Positions 1 through 7,442 of a DNA stretch of 55,658 nucleotides are shown in pieces. Made by a program: the position numbers and the translations under genes. The notes under the pieces are model-generated. The model did no database searches. It was given only the letters and a program-made list of their open reading frames with translations, and was not told the origin of the DNA. Origin of the DNA: Listeria immobilis (lineage in GTDB: Bacteria; Bacillota; Bacilli; Lactobacillales; Listeriaceae); the NCBI RefSeq assembly GCF_014322765.1, contig NZ_JAASTZ010000020.1, positions 1 through 55,658 on the forward strand, given 5' to 3'. Every line of letters starts with the position of its first letter. Position 1 is the first letter of the stretch.

Positions 1-2
1 CA

Positions 3-3000
3 TTTACAACGGATAGTATAAAAAAAGATGCATCTGTCCAGATTACCATTCCTTTAACCGGACAAATCGAGACAAGTGCGGCTACTCCAGATACAACCAT
101 TACCTACAATGACGAGAATTTTGATGAGGAAACTAGCACACTAGAAGCAACGGACTCTTCTGTAGAAATTACTAGTAATGAAGTACCAACAATTACAGGA
201 GAAACAACAACGACTCTCCAACCAGGAGATACATTTGATCCAACTAGTACAATGACTGCTTCGGATAAAGAAGACGGTGATATTACTAGCAATATTCAAG
301 TCATAGACAATTCTGTTGATACATCAAAATCCGGTACTTACAAAGTGACATATGAAGTAACAGATAGCGACAATAATACGGCACAATTTACACGTACTGT
401 GATTGTGACGGAAGCTCCTATCATTACTGGAGATATTGAAACACGATTGAATCCAAATGAAACTTTTGATGATCCGATGAGCACGATTCAAGCAACAGAT
501 AAAGAAGATGGTGATTTAACTGACCAAGTGAAAATCACTAGTAATAATGTGGATATTAGTACACCGGGAAGCTATGAGGTTGTTTATGAAGTCACCGATA
601 GCGACGGAAACAAAACGACATATACACGTAGCGTCATTGTAACCGAAGCACCAACGATTTCAGGTGATACACAAACGGCTATTAATCCAAACAGCACCTT
701 TGATCCAATGAGCACGATGACAGCAAAAGATAGAGAAGATGGTGATATTACCGGAGATATTCAAGTTGCAGATAACCCGGTTAATACATCAAAATCAGGT
801 AGCTACGAAGTGACCTATGAAGTAACAGATAGCGATGGGAATAAAGCCACCTTTACCCGTACAGTTATTGTAACCGAAGCGCCAGCCATTACTGGCGACA
901 GTGAGACTATTTTAAATCCGAATGCTACGTTCGATCCAATGAATACGATGATAGCAACGGATAAAGAAGATGGTGATATCACAGGAGACATCCAAGTTGT
1001 AGATAACCCAGTTGATACGTCAAAACCAGGAAGCTATGAAGTGGCATATGAGGTAACAGATAGCGATGGAAACAAATCCACTTTCACACGTACTATTACT
1101 GTAACAGAGCCACCACGGATTTCCGGCGAAAGTGAGACGTATCTAAGTCCCAACGCCACTTTTGATCCGATGAACACCATGACAGCAACAGATAAAGAAG
1201 ACGGTAATATTACAAGTAGTATAAATGTAACAAACAACACAGTTGATACATCGAAACCTGGCAACTACGAAGTGACGTATGAAGTAACAGACAGCGATGG
1301 CAATAAAGCGAGCTTCACACGTACCGTCGTTGTAACCGAAGCGCCAATCATTACTGGAGATAGCGAAACCCAATTAAATCCAAACGCAGACTTCGACCCA
1401 ATGAGCACGATTCAAGCAACAGATAAAGAAGACGGCGACATTACAAACGCAGTGAAAGTAACCAATAACACGGTTGACACATCGAAACCAGGCAGCTACT
1501 TTGTAACGTATGAAGTGATAGATAGCGATGGCAACATTTCGGACACCTTTATTCGCACTGTAATCGTGACCGAAGCACCAACCATCTCAGGAGACAGCGA
1601 AATACGTTTAAATCCAAATGCAAATTTCGACCCAATGAGTACGATTCAGGCAACGGATAAAGAAGATGGCGACATCACAAGCACAGTAAAAATAACAAAC
1701 AATACTGTAGATACATCGAAACCCGGCAACTACGAAGTGACGTATGAAGTAACTGACAGCGATGGCAATAAAGCAACCTTCACCCGAACTGTAACCGTGA
1801 CGGAAGCACCAACCATTACCGGAGATAGCGAAACCATCTTAAATCCTAGTGCGATATTCGATCCAATGAGCACAATTCAAGCAACGGATAAAGAAGATGG
1901 TGATATCACAAGTAATGTCAAGGTGATAGATAACCCAGTGGATACATTAACACCGGGAAGTTATGAAGTGACGTATGAAGTAACTGACAGCGATGGCAAT
2001 AAAGCAACCTTTACCCGAACCGTTATCGTCACTGCAGCACCGACCATCACTGGTGAAAGTGAAACCATTTTAAATCTAAACGCGGACTTTGATCCAATGA
2101 GCACCATGAAAGCAACAGATAAAGAAGATGGCGATATTACACAAAATATCCAAGTAACCAATAACACGGTCGACACGTCGAAACCAGGAAGCTACCTAGT
2201 AACCTATGAAGTGACAGATAGCGATGGCAATATTTCAGATACCTTTATTCGTACCGTAACCGTGACGGAAGCGCCAACTATCACCGGAGACAGCGAAACC
2301 CGATTAAATCCAAACGCAGACTTCGACCCAATGAGTACGATTCAGGCAACGGATAAAGAAGACGGCGACATCACAAGCGCAGTAAAAATAACAAACAATA
2401 CTGTAGATACATCGAAACCCGGCAACTACGAAGTGACGTATGAAGTGACCGACAGCGATGGTAATAAAGCGAGCTTCACCCGTACCGTAACCGTGACGGA
2501 AGCACCAACCATCACCGGGGACAGCGAAACACGATTAAATCCAAACGCAGACTTCGACCCAATGAGTACCATCCAATCAACGGATAAAGAAGATGGTGAT
2601 ATCACTCAAAATATCCAAGTGACAAATAATACTGTAGATACATCGAAACCAGGTAGCTATCTTGTGACGTATGAAGTGACCGATAGCGATGGCAACATTT
2701 CATCCACTTTTATTCGCACCGTAATCGTAACTGAAGCACCGGTCATCAATGGGGACAGCGAAACACATATCAAACCAGAAGGTCATTTCGATCCAATGGA
2801 AGGGATTACGGCAACAGATAAAGAGAATGGTGATTTAACAGAGCGAATAAAAATTATTTCTAACAATGTAGACGTCAATGTTCCAGGGAATTATCAAGTA
2901 GTTTATGAAGTAACTGATAGCGATGGAAATGTAACCACCTTTACCAGTACAGTTGTTGTAGATTTAATCAATCAACCTTCTGAACGATCAAAGGATATAA

Positions 3001-3194
3001 CAAATCCACCGAAAGATATGCAATCTGGAAAAAATGAGGTCGAAAAAAAGATAACAGAAACAAAAAGTGATGCGAAAACAGAAGAAAAAGTATCTCTTCC
3101 AAAAACAGGAGATCAATCAAATACTCCAACTGGTCTAGCAGGACTTGGATTGTTTGTGGTAGGATTATTCTCTTTCTTCCGTATAAAAAAATAA
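3..3194 (+). CDS. LPXTG-anchored surface protein with 12 DUF5011/Ig-like repeats (5' end outside window)
   Basis: The frame is open from the left edge to the TAA at 3192-3194, so the N-terminus and signal peptide lie outside the window. About 12 tandem Ig-like modules of ~78 residues are visible. Each begins with a variant of APTITGDSETRLNPNADFDP and carries TDKEDGDIT, NNTVDTSKPG and YEVTYEVTDSDGN, which is the pattern of the DUF5011 / bacterial Ig-like family of Listeria adhesins. After the last module come a lysine/glutamate-rich wall-spanning stretch, an LPKTG sortase motif, a hydrophobic segment (GLAGLGLFVVGLFSFF) and a RIKK tail: a standard sortase A anchor. Two endings alternate between modules (GNKATFTRTV and GNISDTFIRTV), suggesting shuffling among repeats. 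The likely role is a cell-wall stalk or adhesin; the ligand-binding part is unseen. A strong terminator follows directly. Confidence 0.93.
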   Translation, partial: FTTDSIKKDASVQITIPLTGQIETSAATPDTTITYNDENFDEETSTLEATDSSVEITSNEVPTITGETTTTLQPGDTFDPTSTMTASDKEDGDITSNIQVIDNSVDTSKSGTYKVTYEVTDSDNNTAQFTRTVIVTEAPIITGDIETRLNPNETFDDPMSTIQATDKEDGDLTDQVKITSNNVDISTPGSYEVVYEVTDSDGNKTTYTRSVIVTEAPTISGDTQTAINPNSTFDPMSTMTAKDREDGDITGDIQVADNPVNTSKSGSYEVTYEVTDSDGNKATFTRTVIVTEAPAITGDSETILNPNATFDPMNTMIATDKEDGDITGDIQVVDNPVDTSKPGSYEVAYEVTDSDGNKSTFTRTITVTEPPRISGESETYLSPNATFDPMNTMTATDKEDGNITSSINVTNNTVDTSKPGNYEVTYEVTDSDGNKASFTRTVVVTEAPIITGDSETQLNPNADFDPMSTIQATDKEDGDITNAVKVTNNTVDTSKPGSYFVTYEVIDSDGNISDTFIRTVIVTEAPTISGDSEIRLNPNANFDPMSTIQATDKEDGDITSTVKITNNTVDTSKPGNYEVTYEVTDSDGNKATFTRTVTVTEAPTITGDSETILNPSAIFDPMSTIQATDKEDGDITSNVKVIDNPVDTLTPGSYEVTYEVTDSDGNKATFTRTVIVTAAPTITGESETILNLNADFDPMSTMKATDKEDGDITQNIQVTNNTVDTSKPGSYLVTYEVTDSDGNISDTFIRTVTVTEAPTITGDSETRLNPNADFDPMSTIQATDKEDGDITSAVKITNNTVDTSKPGNYEVTYEVTDSDGNKASFTRTVTVTEAPTITGDSETRLNPNADFDPMSTIQSTDKEDGDITQNIQVTNNTVDTSKPGSYLVTYEVTDSDGNISSTFIRTVIVTEAPVINGDSETHIKPEGHFDPMEGITATDKENGDLTERIKIISNNVDVNVPGNYQVVYEVTDSDGNVTTFTSTVVVDLINQPSERSKDITNPPKDMQSGKNEVEKKITETKSDAKTEEKVSLPKTGDQSNTPTGLAGLGLFVVGLFSFFRIKK

Positions 3195-3210
3195 GCGTAA
3201 CAAATGAAAA

Positions 3211-3263
3211 AGTAACTATCTAAACCACGGAGTCGAGTTGTTTAGATAGTTGCTTTTATTTTG
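3211..3263 (+). terminator. Rho-independent terminator after the LPXTG gene
   Basis: A 15-bp stem (AGTAACTATCTAAAC at 3211-3225 with its complement at 3240-3254, one G-T wobble) is followed by a T-rich tract. It ends the surface-protein transcript before the accessory island. Confidence 0.9.
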
Positions 3264-3381
3264 TCATAGTTTTGAAATCAACATAGATAACAATGGAAAG
3301 GTCTTATATTTTAAAAAGAAGTATTTTTAATAAAAGTGTATTATGACGATTTATCTGGTGAATATAAAATTTCAAACATGA

Positions 3382-3405
3382 CTAAATAGGGTATACCCTA
3401 TTTAG
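3382..3405. promoter_or_regulatory. 24-bp perfect palindrome (operator-like)
   Basis: CTAAATAGGGTA is followed immediately by its exact reverse complement, with no loop. No T-tract follows, so it looks like a protein-binding site rather than a terminator. It is retained at the same place in the second repeat (6965-6988) with one mismatch. The binding protein is unknown. Confidence 0.6.
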
Positions 3406-3457
3406 ACACATAGGTATTATTACAAATACATCTGTGTGAAATTAGGATGTATATTAA

Positions 3458-3580
3458 ATGGTTTTGAAAAAAGGAGATTTTTATTATAATAGCTTATCTT
3501 ATTCCAGTGTGAGTTCTACTAATCAAATTGCATTATTAATCTTACTACTTATAATTGTACTTGAATTAAATTTCGACTGA
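3458..3580 (+). CDS. 40-aa hydrophobic micro-ORF in repeat copy 1
   Basis: ATG at 3458 preceded by AGGA (about 10 nt upstream) opens a 40-residue peptide starting MVLKKGDFYYNSLSYSSVSS. It contains one hydrophobic stretch, TNQIALLILLLIIVLE, and ends LNFD. An identical ORF (one S-to-G change) is in the other repeat. The hydrophobic core recalls the tiny one-TM peptides of the YjcZ / Tiny_TM_bacill group. A stronger Shine-Dalgarno (AAAAAAGGAG, 3467-3476) lies inside the ORF with no in-frame start just downstream, so the real start, or a decayed frame, is uncertain. No function is assigned. Confidence 0.4.
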   Translation: MVLKKGDFYYNSLSYSSVSSTNQIALLILLLIIVLELNFD

Positions 3581-3596
3581 TTGAAAAGACTATTGT

Positions 3597-3911
3597 CATT
3601 TTTAATTTTATTTTGCAGGATTTTAAAAGATAATTTGCACTAAAATTGGTGGAACTCTGATAACAATGGTCTCTAATTTTCTTCCTATAGACGTTCACCA
3701 AGCACTATAATCCGAGCCTGTGCAGCGTGAGTAGTATTTCTCAATCGTAACGCCATATGCAATTTTTTCTTTAGAAGGGTGCAATTTATCCTTAAAAATG
3801 ACAGTATTATATCCCTAAAAGCGATATTTTTATATTAATCTATTTCAATAATCTGATTTACATAGTAAAATAATCATAGTTCTACATTTAATTGGATGGG
3901 AGTGTTGGGAA
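3597..3911. other. AT-rich gap before the ABC-3C module, no gene seen
   Basis: I find no ORF with a convincing ribosome site and no strong hairpin here. It must hold the promoter of the downstream four-gene module. The block around 3700-3760 is less AT-rich than its surroundings and could be debris of an older element, but I cannot identify it. Confidence 0.4.
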
Positions 3912-4136
3912 ATGGAGTTTTGGAATAGCTTTTTCGGAATAATGGCCTCTGCATTATCTATTATCAGCATATTAGTAGGAGTCTTTCTATCTAGGAAGAA
4001 CTCAAAAAGAATTAAAGTAGCAGAAGAAGATATACAAAATATTAAGATTGATAATTCTAAAAAAGCTACCTCTGGAGACGGCGGTATGTCATCAGTTGGA
4101 GATGGCAATAAAATAATAAATAAGAGTGGCTTGTGA
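3912..4136 (+). CDS. 74-aa single-TM protein, putative membrane effector of the ABC-3C system
   Basis: This small protein has one N-terminal membrane segment (FFGIMASALSIISILVGVFL, about residues 6-26), a basic stop-transfer SRKNSKRIK, a short helical stretch, then a Gly/Asp motif SGDGGMSSVGDGNKI near the C-terminus. The start follows GGGAGTGTTGGGAA. The stop overlaps the next start (ATGA at 4133-4136), so translation of the two is coupled. The same motif (GD-x(3-4)-SSVGDGN-x-I) opens the next protein. In ABC-3C systems the first gene usually supplies the effector. A lone TM protein would place the complex at the membrane, by inference to act on it or to anchor it. It could instead be the split-off N-terminus of a TM-CTD fusion. 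Confidence 0.6.
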   Translation: MEFWNSFFGIMASALSIISILVGVFLSRKNSKRIKVAEEDIQNIKIDNSKKATSGDGGMSSVGDGNKIINKSGL

Positions 4137-4684
4137 TGGAGCAGAGAAACAAAGCGCAATCGGGCGATTATAGTATATCATCAGTTGGGGATGGTAATGC
4201 AATTAGTATATTTAATGGATCAATACCAAAAACGATAAAACGAAGTATTGTATTTGATGTATGTATGTTGATAGCAGAGACTGAATTAGATTATGTGGAT
4301 GAGTATTCAATAAGAGAGAATGTAGATTGGAATGAAAAATTAGAGTTTAATCGTGTAGGTATATTTGTTGATATTTTTGAAAATTATAGCAATGGCTACA
4401 CAGAAGTTGAAAAAATATTACGCGGATATACTAAAAGGGAGGTAATGGTAAAGAAGATTCATACTATATATTTAAAAAAGGAAAAAGAGCGAGAGAAATT
4501 AGATAAAGATAGCGACTTTGTACTTGAAGAAGTATTTAATCAAATAAAAGAAAATATTTGTTCAGTATATTTTCTTTCTGATTCAGCAGATACTCTGATT
4601 GATGAGGAAGTTGATGAAGCAATCTATCTTATCATGTTTTATGTTTTTACCAAATGTAAATTATTGAAAAAAACGATAAAGTAG
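4133..4684 (+). CDS. ABC-3C C-terminal-domain (CTD) type protein
   Basis: A 183-aa soluble protein beginning with the Gly/Asp motif SGDYSISSVGDGNAISIFNG, followed by an alpha-helical domain rich in charged residues (FENYSNGYTEVEKILRGYTK, then EEVFNQIKENICS). Its length, helical character and place immediately before a middle component and a DUF2326-like ATPase fit the CTD component of ABC-three-component systems, which normally links the effector to the ATPase. Here the effector part is missing from this polypeptide and is instead the preceding overlapping 74-aa TM protein. The family call rests mainly on context and general resemblance, not on a catalytic motif; none is seen. Confidence 0.6.
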   Translation: MMEQRNKAQSGDYSISSVGDGNAISIFNGSIPKTIKRSIVFDVCMLIAETELDYVDEYSIRENVDWNEKLEFNRVGIFVDIFENYSNGYTEVEKILRGYTKREVMVKKIHTIYLKKEKEREKLDKDSDFVLEEVFNQIKENICSVYFLSDSADTLIDEEVDEAIYLIMFYVFTKCKLLKKTIK

Positions 4685-4693
4685 GTGACTTTG

Positions 4694-4921
4694 GTGCTAA
4701 TTAATAAAGATGCCAAACCAAAAGATACAGTTTTGTACATCTCGGCTTGTGTATTAGATATAGCGAGTAAGCGGTGTTTGAAAGTAGACAACTTATACCA
4801 GAAAGTTAAAGAAATTTATAACATAGATATTGATTATCCTACATTTTTACTTGCTTTATATTTTTTGTTTTTACTTGAAAAAGTTAATTTTAATCAGGAG
4901 GAGTTGCTTTGTGTATATTAA
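4694..4921 (+). CDS. ABC-3C middle component (MC6-like), ~75 aa
   Basis: A short helical protein, MLINKDAKPKDTVLYISACV at its N-terminus and FLLALYFLFLLEKV near its end. The pattern (L-I-N-K-D opening, a winged-helix-like body, length 70-80) is what I know of the middle components that sit between CTD protein and ATPase in ABC-3C loci. The frame is open from GTG 4685. GTG 4694 is preferred because TAGGTGA (4682-4688) then lies 5 nt upstream. It overlaps the ATPase start by 11 bp, so the two are translationally coupled. Confidence 0.65.
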   Translation: MLINKDAKPKDTVLYISACVLDIASKRCLKVDNLYQKVKEIYNIDIDYPTFLLALYFLFLLEKVNFNQEELLCVY

Positions 4922-6599
4922 AAAACTTTTACTTCAAGAAACTTATCCTGAAGTAAAATCTATAAGAGAAGTTTTGTTTAAATTAGGCACTAATTTTATA
5001 GTGGATGCAGGGAAATATAAGGAAAAAGGTAATGGTGTTGGTAAAACCACGGCGTTGAAATTAATAGATGTTTGTTTGGGTGCAAAGGACAAGAAATATA
5101 TTTATACTGATTACGAGATGGATAGCGAGAATATAGATTTAAAGAATTATATTCATGAGTCCAAGATTCAAGTGATTATAGAGTTAGTGGATAAATGGGA
5201 AGATGAAGATGCTATACATAAAGAGTTAAAAGTGGATCTTTTTAAGGGTGGGAAAAAGTATATCAATGGTGAGAAATACAAAGAAGCTGATTATTGGTGT
5301 GAATTGAACAAGGCAATTTTTAATAATTATCAAAACGTACCTACTTTTAGGCAATTAATAGGTATGTTCGTAAGGATTAACCAAAAGTTTGATAATAATA
5401 AATTTTTAAAATATTTAGATTCACACACTAATGCTGCTATATATGAAAATATTTATTCTTATCTATTTGACCTTCATTCTCAAGATATAAGTACTGAGAT
5501 TTTGAGGCTGAAAGGGGAGATAAAGGAAAAGGAAGATGATATACAACACTTAAAAAAAATTAACAGATTTAAATATGTGGATGTTATCAAACAGAAAATA
5601 GGTGTATTGGATAAAGAAATAAAGGAACTTTCGGAGGATTTAGCTGTATTAATAGATACAACTAAATTTAAAGAAAATGAACAAAAAATAAATGAGATTA
5701 AGCTAACTTATTCTAAAATAAATGACTTGATTGATGAAAGTATGTTTAAGAAAAAACGTTCACTCTCTATACTAGAGAGTGCTAAAAAAGAGAGTGAAGA
5801 ATCAATAGATACATCATTACTTGAAAAACTTTATGAAGAAACCACTAAAAATTTTGGTAAGCTCGGAAAAACTTTTACTGAGTTAGTTAATTTTAACAAA
5901 CAATTGGTGCAAAATAAAATTAGCTACTTTGAGAAGCAAGTAATTAAATGGTCAAGTAAGATACAAGTATTGGAGGAAAAACGAGAGAGTTTATTTAAAG
6001 AGCATAAGAGTGTCATTATGCTTATTGAAGATAATAAAATTAATGAGTATACAGATATTCAAGATAAACTAGGAAATGCCAGAGAAGATTTGGGAAGAAA
6101 TAAACAAATTATTACAGTTTACAATGAGTTGAATAAGGAGTTAAGTTCGACGCAAACAAATTTAAATACACTTTTGGATTCACTTGAGAAGAAAGAAGAT
6201 TCATTAAGTCTTTTTAACCGAAAGTTTTCTGAGTACAGTAAAATGACTAATGGCGAGGGTTATATTTTATTTCACAAAGAAAAAGGATTTCCTTTAGCAA
6301 TAGAGGATATCGAAAAAGGATTGAGTACTGGGGCAAAAAAATCCGTAATAGCCGCATTTGATCTTGCTTACCAGGCATTTGCTGTTGAGATTGGGAAGAA
6401 AGTTCCGAAATTTATTGTTCATGACGTTATAGAAACTCTTGATAGAATTGCATTAGAAAGCATTGTAACTATTGCTAATGACGTTCAATGTCAATACATT
6501 GCTGCAGTCCTAAATGAAAAGATTGCCAACCATCACTCAATCAAAAATGAAGATATTATATTAACACTTTCTGAAAGCGAGAGAATGTTTAAGATGTAA
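4911..6599 (+). CDS. DUF2326-type ABC ATPase of an ABC-3C conflict system
   Basis: A 562-aa SMC/Rad50-like ATPase. GTG 4911 is chosen because AGGAGG (4896-4901) is at good spacing; the longer frame from 4830 has no such site. The N-terminal lobe has a Walker A (GNGVGKTT, about residues 40-47). The middle, about residues 190-445, is long coiled coil rich in K/E/L. The C-terminal lobe has a variant ABC signature (LSTGAKKS, ~471) and a Walker B region FIVHD (~501-505), as in DUF2326 proteins. The family couples ATP hydrolysis and nucleic-acid sensing to an effector in phage or plasmid defence; this role is known for the class and inferred here. Codon use is markedly more A/T-rich than the core genes, consistent with transfer. 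A terminator follows at 6667. Confidence 0.82.
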   Translation: MYIKKLLLQETYPEVKSIREVLFKLGTNFIVDAGKYKEKGNGVGKTTALKLIDVCLGAKDKKYIYTDYEMDSENIDLKNYIHESKIQVIIELVDKWEDEDAIHKELKVDLFKGGKKYINGEKYKEADYWCELNKAIFNNYQNVPTFRQLIGMFVRINQKFDNNKFLKYLDSHTNAAIYENIYSYLFDLHSQDISTEILRLKGEIKEKEDDIQHLKKINRFKYVDVIKQKIGVLDKEIKELSEDLAVLIDTTKFKENEQKINEIKLTYSKINDLIDESMFKKKRSLSILESAKKESEESIDTSLLEKLYEETTKNFGKLGKTFTELVNFNKQLVQNKISYFEKQVIKWSSKIQVLEEKRESLFKEHKSVIMLIEDNKINEYTDIQDKLGNAREDLGRNKQIITVYNELNKELSSTQTNLNTLLDSLEKKEDSLSLFNRKFSEYSKMTNGEGYILFHKEKGFPLAIEDIEKGLSTGAKKSVIAAFDLAYQAFAVEIGKKVPKFIVHDVIETLDRIALESIVTIANDVQCQYIAAVLNEKIANHHSIKNEDIILTLSESERMFKM

Positions 6600-6666
6600 T
6601 TTTAAAGTGCAGGAAGCTTTAATACCAAAATGAGGACGGAAATAATGTTGCACATGTATTCGCTTG

Positions 6667-6705
6667 AACCCCTTAACTGTTGAAGGCAGTTAGGGGGTTA
6701 TTTAG
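6667..6705 (+). terminator. Terminator after the ABC-3C operon
   Basis: AACCCCTTAACTG (6667-6679) pairs with CAGTTAGGGGGTT (6687-6699), one G-T wobble, followed by ATTT. The T-tract is weak but the stem is strong. Confidence 0.7.
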
Positions 6706-6964
6706 GTGCTAAAGGAAATTAATTAATTATAATTGTATAGTTTCTCTTATCATGCCTTAAACCATGTGAGAACAAAGCTCGCAATAATGGGGTAATAATA
6801 TTGGGAATTAATGTGAACATGAATAACACTTATCTTCGGCGAAATTTTTTGTCTAAAGAGAGGCTAAAATATATTATATTATTTATTAGGCATCCCAAAT
6901 TGGATAACTTAGTGCATATTTATTAAATAGAAATTCTTATGTAAGGGTAGATGGAAGCGCTATG
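6706..6964. other. AT-rich intergenic stretch, no gene recognised
   Basis: About 260 bp between the ABC-3C terminator and the second repeat. No ORF with start and ribosome site and no clear hairpin was seen. Confidence 0.4.
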
Positions 6965-7186
6965 TCTAAATAGAGTATACCCTATTTAGTCACAAAGGTG
7001 TTATTACAAACACAGCGTTTTCTGAGTGAAATTAGGATGTATATTAAATGGTTTTGAAAAAAGGAGATTTTTATTATAATGGCTTATCTTATTCCAGTGT
7101 GAGTTCTACTAATCAAATTGCATTATTAATCTTACTACTTATAATTGTACTTGAATTAAATTTCGACTGATTGAAAAGACTATTGT
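6965..7186 (+). repeat. Direct repeat copy 2 (~222 bp), right flank of the ABC-3C module
   Basis: Same element as 3382-3596 and in the same orientation. The palindrome at 6965-6988 has one mismatch (TAGAGTATACCCTA). The 3' ~150 bp are nearly identical to copy 1. The two copies enclose ~3.4 kb containing the complete ABC-3C operon. Confidence 0.92.
7048..7170 (+). CDS. 40-aa hydrophobic micro-ORF in repeat copy 2
   Basis: Same peptide as at 3458-3580 except G for S at residue 12. In this copy the base change also creates ATG GCT after the strong Shine-Dalgarno AAAAAAGGAG, but that frame stops after MAYLIPV. A single-base shift there would join MAYLIPV to the hydrophobic VSSTNQIALLILLLIIVLE tail. 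That suggests either a frameshifted small membrane peptide or a short leader ORF overlapping the main one. A terminator (7281-7323) lies downstream, as expected for a small independent transcript. Confidence 0.4.
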   Translation: MVLKKGDFYYNGLSYSSVSSTNQIALLILLLIIVLELNFD

Positions 7187-7195
7187 TTAAAGAGG

Positions 7196-7259
7196 GTCAA
7201 AAATTTTTAAGTTTTTGACATTCTTATATTTTTTGTCACTTTTCAATTTAAATGACAAA
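7196..7259. promoter_or_regulatory. Two imperfect palindromes upstream of the resolvase (candidate res-like site)
   Basis: GTCAAAAA (7196-7203) pairs with TTTTTGAC (7212-7219), and TTTGTCA (7232-7238) pairs with TGACAAA (7253-7259). The units are about 24-28 bp, their centres 38 bp apart, and share GTCA/TGAC ends. Resolvases of the Tn3/Tn552 type bind paired ~28-bp subsites with TGTC/GACA ends near their own gene, so this is a candidate. It could equally be an unrelated operator. Confidence 0.35.
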
Positions 7260-7280
7260 TATAGGATTTTTTTTAAAAAT

Positions 7281-7323
7281 GAGTGTGCAGAAAATCAGGC
7301 GTTTCTGGACACGCTCTTTTTTT
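7281..7323 (+). terminator. Terminator between repeat 2 and the resolvase
   Basis: GAGTGTG-CAGAAA (7281-7293) pairs with TTTCTG (7302-7307) and CACGCTC (7310-7316), with a 2-nt bulge, followed by seven T. It can end transcription of the micro-ORF. Confidence 0.75.
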
Positions 7324-7442
7324 ATTCTATTTTTTAAAAAAGGAAGCTATTTAGTGTTCATAAACTCGTAATAAATTCTATGTTCAATTATATGTTATAG
7401 ATAAAGTTATGGTACAATAGAGGTAATAAAGGAGTGATTTTT

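Larger units (their letters stand above)
3382..3596 (+). repeat. Direct repeat copy 1 (~215 bp), left flank of the ABC-3C module
   Basis: This segment recurs at 6965-7186. The first part (palindrome plus ~55 bp) is diverged, with a few extra bases in copy 2. The last ~150 bp, from ATTAGGATGTATATTAAATGG through GACTATTGT, are almost identical; I see one substitution (AGC to GGC). Sequence outside the repeat is unrelated at both ends, so it is a discrete element. It carries a 24-bp palindrome and a 40-codon ORF. Confidence 0.92.

Noticed and set aside
252-2970. Regular ~234-bp DNA periodicity, CRISPR-like at first sight
   Set aside because: The units are coding, in one open frame, and translate to DUF5011 modules; no short identical repeats with unique spacers.
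4830-4910. Longer N-terminus for the ABC ATPase starting at 4830
   Set aside because: It overlaps most of the middle-component gene in another frame and has no ribosome site; GTG 4911 has AGGAGG at good spacing.
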